Shown here: positions 7,476 to 15,313 of the stretch, one piece after another
Layout of the letters: each line of letters starts with the position of its first letter
Numbering within the stretch: position 1 is the stretch's first letter
Assembly (NCBI RefSeq): GCF_002423035.1
Contig: NZ_DIUM01000003.1
Coordinates: forward strand, 11,078-75,077
From: Thiocapsa sp. UBA6158
Lineage (GTDB): Bacteria > Pseudomonadota > Gammaproteobacteria > Chromatiales > Chromatiaceae
Direction of reading: 5' to 3'
Length of the DNA stretch: 64,000 bases
The notes under the pieces: generated by a model
The model's database searches: none
Told to the model about the DNA's origin: nothing
What the model saw: only the letters and a program-made list of their open reading frames with translations
Position numbers and translations under genes: made by a program

Positions 7476-8195
7476 ATGAGCGAAGAAGAAGCCGTTAGCT
7501 GTGCTCGCGTGTCGAGCTCCGTTGCCGGCGACCCCTCGTCGGAAACCGCCGCGCCGGCAGAATCGAGCGGCAAACAAGAGGTAACCGTCATGAGTGTGCG
7601 CGTGGGGCAGAAGGCCCCTGATTTTACTGCACCGGCCTACCGCAAGGGCGGATTCACCAGCCTGAAGCTGTCGGACTTCTCCGGCAAGTGGGTGATGCTC
7701 TGTTTCTATCCCGGTGATTTCACATTTGTCTGAGCAACTGAAGTGTCGGCGGTCGCCGCGAATTATCAGAAGCTGCAGGATCTCGGTGTTGAAGTCATCT
7801 CGGTCAGCGTGGACAGCCACTTCGTCCACAAGATCTGGAACGACGAGGAATTGAGCAAGATGGTGGAAGGCGGTGTGCCCTTCCACATGGTTGCGGATCA
7901 AGCGGGGAATGTCGGTCGCGCCTACGGCTGCTGGGACGAGAGCCAGGGTGTCGAGCTGCGCGGGCGTTTCATCATCGATCCCGATGGTGTGATCCAGGCG
8001 ATGGAGGTGATGACGCCGCCGGTCGGGCGCAAGCTCGCCGAGACGATTCGGCAGATTCAGGCCTTCCAGCACGTGCGCGCCACCGGCGGGAAAGAAGCCT
8101 GTCCCGCCGGCTGGGAGCCGGGCAAGCCGACCCTCACGCCCGGCCCGGATCTGGTCGGAAACGTCTGGAAGGTGTGGAACCCGTCCATGGAATAG
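7476..8195 (+). CDS. Selenocysteine-containing 2-Cys peroxiredoxin (AhpC/Prx1 type), TGA at codon 86 read as Sec
   Basis: 239 residues if the TGA at 7731-7733 is decoded as Sec86. The frame before it ends YPGDFTFV and the frame after it begins ATEVSAVAANY. Together they give the peroxidatic motif DFTFV-U-ATE, where ordinary peroxiredoxins have FVCPTE or FVCATE. The thioredoxin-fold core, the GRFIIDPDG strand and the C-terminal resolving cysteine in KEACPAGWEPGKP are intact. A SECIS-like hairpin follows the TGA and selA, selB, tRNA-Sec and selD lie directly downstream. The enzyme should reduce peroxides through a selenenic acid/Sec-Cys cycle. ATG 7476 follows AGGAGG; ATG 7590 (Met39) also has a good GAGG site and would give a family-length protein. 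A gene finder ignoring Sec would split this into two false genes. Confidence 0.93.
7731..7733 (+). other. In-frame TGA decoded as selenocysteine (Sec86)
   Basis: The TGA occupies exactly the codon of the peroxidatic cysteine. The reading frame continues without any shift for 153 further sense codons of conserved peroxiredoxin sequence. It cannot be a simple pseudogene stop unless the mutation hit the catalytic codon by chance beside a complete sel locus. Confidence 0.92.
7744..7760 (+). promoter_or_regulatory. Bacterial SECIS-like hairpin
   Basis: Ten bases after the TGA lies a 17-base hairpin: U-G, a bulged U (7746), CGGC (7747-7750), apical loop GGUC (7751-7754), GCCG (7755-7758), then C-G. 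The E. coli fdhF element has the same design: a short lower stem, a bulged U recognised by SelB, an upper stem and a GGUC apical loop about 11 nt from UGA. Here the loop begins 17 nt after the UGA, almost the fdhF spacing. It lies inside the coding sequence, as bacterial SECIS elements do. Confidence 0.85.
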
Positions 8196-8220
8196 CCGGC
8201 TTGCATGGGCCGGCTGGTCG

Positions 8221-8246
8221 AAACCCCGCCCGGTGGCGGGGTTTTT
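8221..8246 (+). terminator. Rho-independent terminator of the peroxiredoxin gene
   Basis: Ten-base-pair stem AAACCCCGCC/GGCGGGGTTT with a CGGT loop, running straight into a T5 tract, 25 bases after the stop codon. It separates the selenoprotein transcript from selA, so the sel genes probably have their own promoter. A TAAAAT -10-like hexamer sits at 8264-8269 without a clear -35. Confidence 0.9.
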
Positions 8247-8280
8247 GTTGGAGCGACAAATGTTAAAATTTTTGAGTAGC

Positions 8281-8366
8281 TTAAACCGCGCCGGCTCCAA
8301 CGGTCGTCAAGTCTGCCGAGACCGATCCCATCCAAAAACATCGCATACCGCCTCGGGCGCGGTTTA
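8281..8366. repeat. 86-bp dispersed element with TTAAACCGCGC-type inverted ends, copy 1
   Basis: Begins TTAAACCGCGCC and ends GGCGCGGTTTA, with a non-palindromic core containing CATCCAAAAACATCGCATACC. Copy 3 (58807-58892) is the same element inverted, differing at roughly eight positions by eye; copy 2 is at 57567-57653. The right end stops 2 bp before the selA ATG, so it displaces any normal Shine-Dalgarno and sits in the selA leader. It encodes nothing and is the size of a MITE or REP-like sequence. Confidence 0.8.
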
Positions 8367-8368
8367 GG

Positions 8369-9775
8369 ATGAATCCACTTTCGAACCTTCCCTCAGTCAG
8401 TCGCCTGCTCGCGGATGCGCAGATCCTCGCCCTGGTCGATCGCCACGGGCTTGCGGTGATTACGCGACTCGTGCGCGAGACGTTGGCCGAGGCCCGCGAT
8501 GCCGCGCGCGCCGGTACGCCCGTGCCCGACGTCGCGACCCTGATCGCCCGGGTCGATGTCGACGCCGCGACGCTCGCACGACCGAATCTGCGACCCGTCT
8601 TTAACCTCACCGGCACGGTGCTGCATACCAACCTCGGCCGTGCATGCCTGCCGGAGGAGGCCGTCACCGCGCTGGTCTCGGCCGCCCGCGGGCCCTGCGC
8701 ACTTGAGTACGCGCTCGCCGACGGCGGACGCGGCGATCGAGACGACATCGTCGAGGAGCTGCTGTGCGAGCTCACGGGTGCGGAGGCTGCGACAGTGGTC
8801 AACAACAATGCCGCCGCCGTCTTTCTGCTGCTCAATACGCTGGCGCGAAAGAAGAAGGTTGTCGTTTCCCGCGGCGAGCTGATCGAGATCGGCGGCGCCT
8901 TTCGCATCCCCGATATCATGGAGCGCGCCGGTGCAAAGCTGGTCGAGGTCGGGACCACCAATCGCACCCATCTGGCCGACTTTGCCGGTGCCATCGGCGC
9001 ACGCACCGCCATGCTGATGAAGGTCCACACCAGCAACTTCGCGATCCAGGGCTTCACCCACGCCGTGCCGGAGCGCGAGCTGGCCGCGCTGGCCCACGCG
9101 CACGGCCTGCCCTTCGTCGTCGATCTCGGCTCGGGCACCCTGACCGAACTCGAACGCTGGGGACTACCGCACGAGCCGACACCCCGCGACTGTCTCGGCG
9201 CGGGCGCCGACCTGGTGACCTTCTCGGGCGACAAGCTGCTCGGCGGCCCCCAGGCCGGTCTGCTGGTCGGGCGCAGGGATCTGATCGACGCGATCAAGAC
9301 AAACCCGCTCAAGCGAGCACTGCGGGTCGGCAAGATCACCCTGGCCGCGCTCGAAGCCGTGCTGCGTCTGTACCGCGACCCCGATCGTCTCCAGGACCGC
9401 TTGACGACCCTACAGCTCCTGACCCGCCCGGAGGCGGACATCCGGGCCGCGGCCGAACGTCTGCTGAACCACTTGCGTGCGTCCCTCGTCGCACTGCCGG
9501 TGACCCTGGACATCGTCCCGCTTAAGTCGCAGATCGGCTCCGGCTCGCTGCCGGTCGATCGCCTGCCCTCATGCGGATTCGCCATCCGCCCGCACGGCAA
9601 GAAGGGCGGCGTGCTTCATCGCATCGAGGCCGCGCTGCGCGGCCTGCCTCGCCCGGTCATCGGCCGCATCGAGGACGGCGCGCTGCTGCTCGACCTGCGC
9701 TGTCTGGCACCTGCGGATGAACCCGAGCTGATGGCCCAGCTTCCGACACTGAGCGGAGTGCTCGCCGCATGCTGA
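8369..9775 (+). CDS. selA: L-seryl-tRNA(Sec) selenium transferase
   Basis: 468 residues, the usual SelA length. This PLP enzyme converts Ser-tRNA(Sec) to Sec-tRNA(Sec) using selenophosphate. Visible are LPSVSRLLAD near the N-terminus, the NLTGTVLHTNLGRA motif, and the PLP lysine in TFSGDKLLGG (Lys289). The start MNPLSNLPSVSRLL aligns with known SelA starts. The ribosome site is poor because the repeat ends just before it. selB begins inside the selA stop region (7-bp overlap), so the two are coupled. Confidence 0.96.
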   Translation: MNPLSNLPSVSRLLADAQILALVDRHGLAVITRLVRETLAEARDAARAGTPVPDVATLIARVDVDAATLARPNLRPVFNLTGTVLHTNLGRACLPEEAVTALVSAARGPCALEYALADGGRGDRDDIVEELLCELTGAEAATVVNNNAAAVFLLLNTLARKKKVVVSRGELIEIGGAFRIPDIMERAGAKLVEVGTTNRTHLADFAGAIGARTAMLMKVHTSNFAIQGFTHAVPERELAALAHAHGLPFVVDLGSGTLTELERWGLPHEPTPRDCLGAGADLVTFSGDKLLGGPQAGLLVGRRDLIDAIKTNPLKRALRVGKITLAALEAVLRLYRDPDRLQDRLTTLQLLTRPEADIRAAAERLLNHLRASLVALPVTLDIVPLKSQIGSGSLPVDRLPSCGFAIRPHGKKGGVLHRIEAALRGLPRPVIGRIEDGALLLDLRCLAPADEPELMAQLPTLSGVLAAC

Positions 9776-11697
9776 TCGGGACCGCCGGACATATCGACCA
9801 CGGCAAGACCACGCTGGTCAAGGCGCTCACCGGCGTGGATGCCGATCGGCTGCCGCAGGAGAAGGCGCGCGGCATGACGCTGGATCTGGGTTACGCCTAC
9901 AGCCTGCTCGCCGACGGCGGGGTGCTCGGCTTCGTCGATGTGCCGGGGCATGAAAAACTCATCCACAACATGCTTGCCGGCGCCACCGCGATCGACCTGG
10001 TGTTGTTGGTCGTCGCTGCCGACGACGGACCCATGCCCCAGACCCGCGAGCACCTCGAGATGCTCGATCTGCTCGGCATGACCCGGGGTGCGGTCGCACT
10101 GACCAAGACCGATGCGGTTGCGCCCGAACGGCTCGACATGGCTCGCGCGGAGGTGGCCGAACTCTTGGTGGGCACGGGACTCGCCGGCAGCCCGGTGTTT
10201 GCGCTCTCGGGTCGCACCGGAGAGGGCGTAGACGCCCTGCGTGCGCATCTGGAGACGACTGCAGCCAACTTCGTTCGGCCCCCGTCGGGAGGCGGTTTCC
10301 GTCTGGCCATCGATCGCGCCTTTTCGCTCACGGGCGTCGGGACGGTCGTCACCGGCACCGCGCATACCGGGGCCATCGGCGTGGGCGAGACGGTCACGCT
10401 CGCCCCGCCTGGTCTGAAGGCGCGCGTGCGCGGTCTGCATATGCAGGACCGCCCCGCCGCGCGCGGCCAGGCCGGAGACCGCTGCGCACTGGCGCTCAAA
10501 GGCGACTTCGAGAAGAAGGATATCGCGCGCGGCATGTGGCTGGTCGACCCGAGCCTCGCCGTTGCGCTGAACCGCTTTCACGGCGAGCTGCGCGTGCCGG
10601 CCGGACGGGCGCCCTTGCGGCATATGCAGTCCGTCCATGTGCATCTGGGGACCGAAGACATCGTCGGGCGGGTTGCACTGCTCGATTGCAGGGAGGTGGG
10701 CGCGGGCGAGCGGGCCCTGGCGGAGATCCTGCTGGAGCGCGACACCCTGGCCCTGCGGGGCGACCGCTTCGTGCTGCGCGACGCGGGCGCGCAGCGCACC
10801 GTTGCAGGGGGCAGGGTGCTCGACATCTTCCCGCCCACACGCCACAAGCGCACGCCCGAGCGCCTGGACCTGCTCGATCGCCTGCGGAACGACGATCCGG
10901 CCGTCGCCCTCGCCTTCCTCGCCGATCAGGCCGCGAACGGGATCGACCTCTCGCGCTTCGCACTCGCCTGGAACCTCGGCGAGGCGGAGTTTGACGCACT
11001 CCAGCGCCATCACGGCCTGCGCGTGAGTCGCGACGGCGATACCCTGCTCGGCATCGCCCCGGCGGCCTGGACCGGACTCCGGGACAGGCTGATCGATGCC
11101 CTGACGCAGGAGCATGCACGCGCCCCCGACATGATCGGTGTCGAGCGCGAGCGGTTGCGCCGCATGACCTCGGTCAAGCTCGCTCGTCCCTTGTTCGATG
11201 CGCTCTGCGCCGAGCTGATGGCCGCGGGGGAGATCGCGCAGACGCGGACCTGGCTGCACCTGCCGGATCATCGCGCCAGCGTGACCGAAAGCGATCGCCT
11301 CCTGTTCGCCGAGCTCAGAACCTTGCTGGATGCCCGGCCCTACAATCCGCCGCGGGTGCGCGATGTCGCCGACGCAACCGGGACGCCGGAGCATCAGGTA
11401 CGACGACTCTTCAAACGACTCGCCCGAGCCGGCGAGCTGTATCCCGTCGCCCACGATCACTATTTCACCGCCGACGCCGTCGCCGAGCTGGCCGATATCG
11501 TGCGACGACTCGCCGAGGAGCAGGATGCGGTGCGGGTCGCGCCGTTTCGCGACGCCATCTACCCTGCCGGCGAGGGGGGCCGAAAGGTAGCCGTTCAGAT
11601 CCTCGAATTCTTCGACCGCATTGGCTACACTCGCCGGGTCCGCGACGAGCACCTTCTGCGGTCCGACAGCGCGGCCCGGCAGTGGGCCGACCGATGA
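9769..11697 (+). CDS. selB: Selenocysteine-specific elongation factor
   Basis: 642 residues. The N-terminal EF-Tu-like GTPase has G1 GHIDHGKT (7-14), G3 DVPGHE and a TKTD G4 motif; beta-barrel domains follow, then C-terminal winged-helix repeats (about 390-640) that bind the mRNA SECIS hairpin. SelB delivers Sec-tRNA(Sec) to ribosomes at UGA. It overlaps selA and is followed after 11 bp by the tRNA-Sec gene, so decoding factor and tRNA are probably co-transcribed. The family call is unambiguous. Confidence 0.96.
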   Translation: MLIGTAGHIDHGKTTLVKALTGVDADRLPQEKARGMTLDLGYAYSLLADGGVLGFVDVPGHEKLIHNMLAGATAIDLVLLVVAADDGPMPQTREHLEMLDLLGMTRGAVALTKTDAVAPERLDMARAEVAELLVGTGLAGSPVFALSGRTGEGVDALRAHLETTAANFVRPPSGGGFRLAIDRAFSLTGVGTVVTGTAHTGAIGVGETVTLAPPGLKARVRGLHMQDRPAARGQAGDRCALALKGDFEKKDIARGMWLVDPSLAVALNRFHGELRVPAGRAPLRHMQSVHVHLGTEDIVGRVALLDCREVGAGERALAEILLERDTLALRGDRFVLRDAGAQRTVAGGRVLDIFPPTRHKRTPERLDLLDRLRNDDPAVALAFLADQAANGIDLSRFALAWNLGEAEFDALQRHHGLRVSRDGDTLLGIAPAAWTGLRDRLIDALTQEHARAPDMIGVERERLRRMTSVKLARPLFDALCAELMAAGEIAQTRTWLHLPDHRASVTESDRLLFAELRTLLDARPYNPPRVRDVADATGTPEHQVRRLFKRLARAGELYPVAHDHYFTADAVAELADIVRRLAEEQDAVRVAPFRDAIYPAGEGGRKVAVQILEFFDRIGYTRRVRDEHLLRSDSAARQWADR

Positions 11698-11708
11698 TGA
11701 TTGTGTTT

Positions 11709-11804
11709 GGAAGAGATCGTTCCCCGGTGGGGCGCCCGGTCTTCAAAACCGGGAGGGGCGGCCATGCGGTCCCTGGTAGGTTCGACTCCTGCTCTCTTCC
11801 GCCA
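11709..11804 (+). tRNA. selC: tRNA-Sec (UCA anticodon)
   Basis: A 96-base cloverleaf with encoded CCA. The acceptor stem is 8 bp (GGAAGAGA/TCTCTTCC), the selenocysteine hallmark. The anticodon stem is 6 bp, CCCGGT/ACCGGG, with loop CTTCAAA (anticodon TCA). A long variable arm contains GGGGCGGCC and a CGGTCCC partner, and the T-arm is GTAGG TTCGACT CCTGC. It closely parallels E. coli selC (95 nt). It decodes the TGA in the peroxiredoxin gene about 4 kb upstream. Confidence 0.97.
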
Positions 11805-11956
11805 ACCCCTTCCCGACCCTTTCGTACCCCCGCCGAGCCCTCTCCAATCAAGCGTGTGGTCTCGCGGGAACACGACGCACGTGCTTCGTTGGCGCCCCCT
11901 TCACGACCACCGACGGCGCTGATTCCCGAGCGTCTCAACGACACCGGAGCACCTCG

Positions 11957-13021
11957 ATGAAGACCCTGGACGATATCGCCCAAGCCCACATCCGTCTGAC
12001 CGAGTACAGTCACGGCTCCGGATGCGGCTGCAAGATCGCGCCGAAACTCCTCGACGACATCCTCAAGAGCGCGGCCATCATGCCGCCGGACGCCCGGCTG
12101 CTGGTGGGTTACGGCTCCAGAGACGATGCCGCCGTGTATGATCTGGGCAACGGGACGGCGGTCATCTCCACGACGGACTTTTTCATGCCCATCGTGGATG
12201 ACCCCTTCGAGTTCGGACGGATCGCGGCCACCAACGCCATCAGCGACATCTACGCCATGGGCGGTCGCCCTCTCATGGCCATCTCCATCTTCGGCTGGCC
12301 GATCGACAAGCTCGGGCCCGATATCGCGCGTTCGGTGATCGACGGTGGCCGCAAGGCTTGTCTGGATGCGGGTATCCCGCTGGCCGGGGGGCATTCCATC
12401 GATGCGCCCGAGCCCATCTTCGGGTTGGCGGTGACCGGCATTGTCGAGACCGCGCATCTCGTGCGCAACGACACGGCCGAACCAGGCTGCCGGCTGTATC
12501 TCACCAAACCCATCGGCATCGGCATCCTGACGACGGCCCAGAAACAGAAGAAGCTCCTCCCCGAGCACGCTAGACTGGCGCCGGACACCATGTGCCGGCT
12601 CAACAGAATCGGCGCCGAACTCGGCACCCTGGCCGGCGTTAAGGCCATGACCGACGTGACCGGATTCGGCCTGCTCGGGCATCTGCTGGAGATGTGTGAG
12701 GGCAGCGGGGTCGGCGCCCGGCTCGACTACGACGCCGTGCCCAAGCTCCCGCATATCGCGCTGTATCTCGAGCAGGGCTGCTCGCCGGGAGGCGCCCAAC
12801 GCAACTTCGACAGCTACGGACATCACGTCGGCGAGCTATCCGAGAGCCGAAGGAAGATCCTCTGCGATCCCCAGACCTCGGGAGGGCTGCTGATCGCCGT
12901 CGCACCGCACGCGGATGCGCAAGCGCAGCTCAAGGCAATGAGTAGCGCGTTTGGACTCGATCTCAGACCCATCGGCACCCTGACCGAGTGGAGCGGAGGT
13001 CCTCTGGTCGAGGTCGTTTAG
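11957..13021 (+). CDS. selD: Selenide, water dikinase (selenophosphate synthetase)
   Basis: 354 residues. It makes selenophosphate from selenide and ATP, the donor used by SelA. The glycine-rich catalytic loop GSGCGCK carries Cys23 (E. coli Cys17 equivalent) and Lys26, so this SelD is the cysteine form and not itself a selenoprotein. Conserved STTDFFMPIVDDP, NAISDIYAMGG and DPQTSGGLL motifs are present. It lies about 150 bp after the tRNA-Sec gene and completes the four-part Sec system. Confidence 0.96.
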   Translation: MKTLDDIAQAHIRLTEYSHGSGCGCKIAPKLLDDILKSAAIMPPDARLLVGYGSRDDAAVYDLGNGTAVISTTDFFMPIVDDPFEFGRIAATNAISDIYAMGGRPLMAISIFGWPIDKLGPDIARSVIDGGRKACLDAGIPLAGGHSIDAPEPIFGLAVTGIVETAHLVRNDTAEPGCRLYLTKPIGIGILTTAQKQKKLLPEHARLAPDTMCRLNRIGAELGTLAGVKAMTDVTGFGLLGHLLEMCEGSGVGARLDYDAVPKLPHIALYLEQGCSPGGAQRNFDSYGHHVGELSESRRKILCDPQTSGGLLIAVAPHADAQAQLKAMSSAFGLDLRPIGTLTEWSGGPLVEVV

Positions 13022-13321
13022 GTGCGGACTTCCTTATCGTCAATGGGCTAGGTGGCTGTCGCCGAAGAGCGAGATGAGCGGCGAGGTGTCCCTAGGATGT
13101 CCTCAGGGACATCAGGATCGCCAGGATGACGATCGGGATGCCGGCAGCCCATGCCTCGGCCACTAAGAACACCGGCTGGCGGGTCTTCTTGCCGCCCCGC
13201 GCGAGCCCGGTCCGGAAGGGCCTTATCGGCGCCCCGGTGCGGAACGGAGCCGGCCGGATGGGCTACAATGGAAAAACTGACCGTAGCAACCGCCGTCCAG
13301 CCAGTGCCGCCCAGTTTCCTG
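13022..13321. other. Intergenic region between selD and the cytochrome gene
   Basis: No convincing gene. On the minus strand a stretch open from 13262 to a stop at 13092 would encode a basic segment with an imperfect PFRTG repeat and then a single membrane span (VFLVAEAWAAGIPIVILAIL). It has no ATG and looks like a remnant or a very small peptide. A TACAAT hexamer at 13264-13269 could be a -10 box for the cytochrome gene. Confidence 0.35.
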
Positions 13322-13948
13322 ATGCGAATCCTCGCCCGCTTTCGCCTGCTGACATTGCTGTTTGCCGGATTGCCGTTCGCCCACACGGCAGATGCCCAGC
13401 CACTCTACTGGGCGTGTAACGGCTGCCACGGGCCGAACGGCATCAGCGTGGGCGAGCACATCCCGACCATCGCGGGCCTGAATTACCGCTACTTCTACGC
13501 CACGATGCAGGCATTCCGGAAAGACCGACGCAAGGGTTCGTCGATGGGGTGGATCGCCAAGGGTTACAAATCCGACCAACTCCAACAGATCGCCTTATAT
13601 TCCGGGACCCAGCCCTGGGTCGGCAAGCTGGAGGAAGTCGACCCGCGACTGGCGCAACGCGGGCAGGTACTCCATGCGGAGTATTGCGAGGAGTGTCACG
13701 AGCAGAACGGCCGCTTCCAGGACAAGGAGACCCCTCCGCTGGCCGGACAGGCCAGGGGCTATCTCTTGTACCAGATGCAGGATTATCGCGCGGCGGCACA
13801 TCAGATGCCGCAGCCGGCATTGATGCAGGAGCGCTTGGAGAAACTCTCCGATGCCGACCTGATCGCGCTCAGCGAGTTTTACGCCGGCAGCCTGACGAGG
13901 GAGTACCAAGACAGCGCGCCTCCCGAGCCGGCCTTTAGAGGCGAGTAA
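13322..13948 (+). CDS. Periplasmic dihaem cytochrome c, FccA-like (sulfide dehydrogenase cytochrome subunit family)
   Basis: 208 residues. The signal peptide ends near THTADA. Two class I cytochrome c domains carry CNGCH (32-36) and CEECH (122-126), with surrounding features (GCHGPNGISVG, IAKGY, PLAGQ) that resemble flavocytochrome c cytochrome subunits of purple sulfur bacteria. No flavoprotein fccB is adjacent, so it may instead be a stand-alone electron carrier. ATG 13322 was chosen for its signal peptide; an upstream in-frame ATG at 13268 would extend it by 18 residues. Confidence 0.8.
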   Translation: MRILARFRLLTLLFAGLPFAHTADAQPLYWACNGCHGPNGISVGEHIPTIAGLNYRYFYATMQAFRKDRRKGSSMGWIAKGYKSDQLQQIALYSGTQPWVGKLEEVDPRLAQRGQVLHAEYCEECHEQNGRFQDKETPPLAGQARGYLLYQMQDYRAAAHQMPQPALMQERLEKLSDADLIALSEFYAGSLTREYQDSAPPEPAFRGE

Positions 13949-13953
13949 AGAAT

Positions 13954-13983
13954 CCGCGCGGCCGGGGGTGCCGGCCTCGCGGG
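13954..13983. terminator. Hairpin between convergent cytochrome and peroxidase genes
   Basis: Imperfect stem CCGCG-C-GGCCGG / CCGGCC-T-CGCGG with a GGGTG-type loop. It lies between the stop codons of the convergent genes at 13948 and 13994 and probably ends transcription from both sides. There is no T-run. Confidence 0.45.
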
Positions 13984-13993
13984 ATGCCGGTCG

Positions 13994-14980
13994 TCAGTCG
14001 AACGGCTGCGGTTGCGGTGTGTTCTCGGTCGACGGCGGCAGGATCGGCAGCGCAAAGCTAGGCTGATCGCCGGTCAGGGTCTTCAGGAAGGCTACGATCT
14101 GGGCGTTCTCCTCGGGGGTGTAGGCCTTGCCGAGCTGGATCCGACCCATGATATTCACGGCCTCCTCCAGACCCCAGGCGGCACCATCGTGGAAGTAGGG
14201 GTAGGTCAACTCCACGTTCCGCAACGTCGGCACCTTGAAGTTGAAGCGGTCCGCGTCCTTGCCGGTCACAGCGAACCGACCCTCGGCGGGATTGTCGGTC
14301 TGGTAGGGCTCGACCACGCCCATTTTCTGGAAGGTCGTGCCACCGGCGGCTGCTCCATTGTGGCAGGCGACGCAGCCGCTGTCTTTGAACAGCTGGTATC
14401 CTGCCAGCTCCGCGTCGCTCAGAGCGTCCTTGTCTCCCAGTAGCCATTGGTCGAACGGCGAGTTCGGGGTGACCAAGGTCTCCTCGAATTCGGCGATGGC
14501 CTCGGTGACCTTGTCGATGTCGATGCCGTCCTCACCGTAGACCAGCTTGAACTCGTTCACGTATCCGGGGATCGATTCCAGCACGCTGATCGCCAAGGTG
14601 TGCGTGAAGGCCATCTCGCCAGGGTTGGCGATCGGGCCGCCGGCCTGCTCCTTGAGATCCGCGGCGCGGCCGTCCCAGAACTGGGCGACACTGAGGCTGG
14701 AATTCAGCACCGTCGGCGAGTTGATCGGACCCTCTTGCCAGTTGTGGCCGATCGAGGTCTTCAGATTGTCCGTCCCGCCCATGCTCAGGTTGTGGCATGA
14801 GTTGCAGGAGATGAAGCCCGATTTCGATAGCCTCGGGTCGAAGTAGAGTTTCTTGCCGAGCTCCGCCTGGGCCAGGTTGATCTCCTGAGCCGGGCGAATC
14901 GGTGTGATCGGCTCGTTGGCCCAAACAGCGGCGCAGGGCATCACCCCGGCGATAGCAATGACGAGAATCTTGAGTTTCAT
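13994..14980 (-). CDS. ccpA: Dihaem cytochrome c peroxidase
   Basis: 328 residues. The signal peptide ends AVWA. Two haem sites are CNSCH (59-63) and CVACH (203-207), with the family motifs LGKKLYFDPRLS, INSPTVLNSS and PTLRNVELTYPYFHDG. Periplasmic CcpA/MauG-type enzymes reduce hydrogen peroxide using electrons from small cytochromes. The convergent FccA-like dihaem cytochrome could be a donor (inference). GGGAGG lies 8 bases before ATG 14980, which fixes the start. Together with the selenoprotein, two unrelated peroxidases sit within 7 kb. Confidence 0.93.
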   Translation of the reverse strand: MKLKILVIAIAGVMPCAAVWANEPITPIRPAQEINLAQAELGKKLYFDPRLSKSGFISCNSCHNLSMGGTDNLKTSIGHNWQEGPINSPTVLNSSLSVAQFWDGRAADLKEQAGGPIANPGEMAFTHTLAISVLESIPGYVNEFKLVYGEDGIDIDKVTEAIAEFEETLVTPNSPFDQWLLGDKDALSDAELAGYQLFKDSGCVACHNGAAAGGTTFQKMGVVEPYQTDNPAEGRFAVTGKDADRFNFKVPTLRNVELTYPYFHDGAAWGLEEAVNIMGRIQLGKAYTPEENAQIVAFLKTLTGDQPSFALPILPPSTENTPQPQPFD

Positions 14981-15313
14981 TCTGTGCCTCCCAGTGACTG
15001 ATTTAGGACAAGCGACGGCGCATCGCCAGCCTGCGGTCCACGAGCCAGGGTAGAACAACCGGGCAGGCGGCCAATTGAGCTAGGTCAAGGCAACTGCCGG
15101 AATACCGACTTGTTGTCCGGAAGAACCGAAGCCCTGGAGCTTCACGCCCGGAGAGCTGATGCCCTGATCGGTCCGCAAAGGCGGTGCGACGGAGACGTTG
15201 GCGCCGATCCTCAAATCTGCATGGATGCGCCCTTCGATCGGCTCCAGGTCAACCGTCAGCCCCTCGCCTTGTCTCGATCGCTCGGTGACAGCTTGAAATG
15301 CGTTGCTCGGGCG

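Noticed and set aside
7731..7733. TGA as a pseudogene or sequencing-error stop in the peroxiredoxin gene
   Set aside because: It lies at the exact catalytic cysteine codon, the frame continues perfectly, a SECIS-like hairpin follows and the complete sel machinery is adjacent. Chance explains this poorly.
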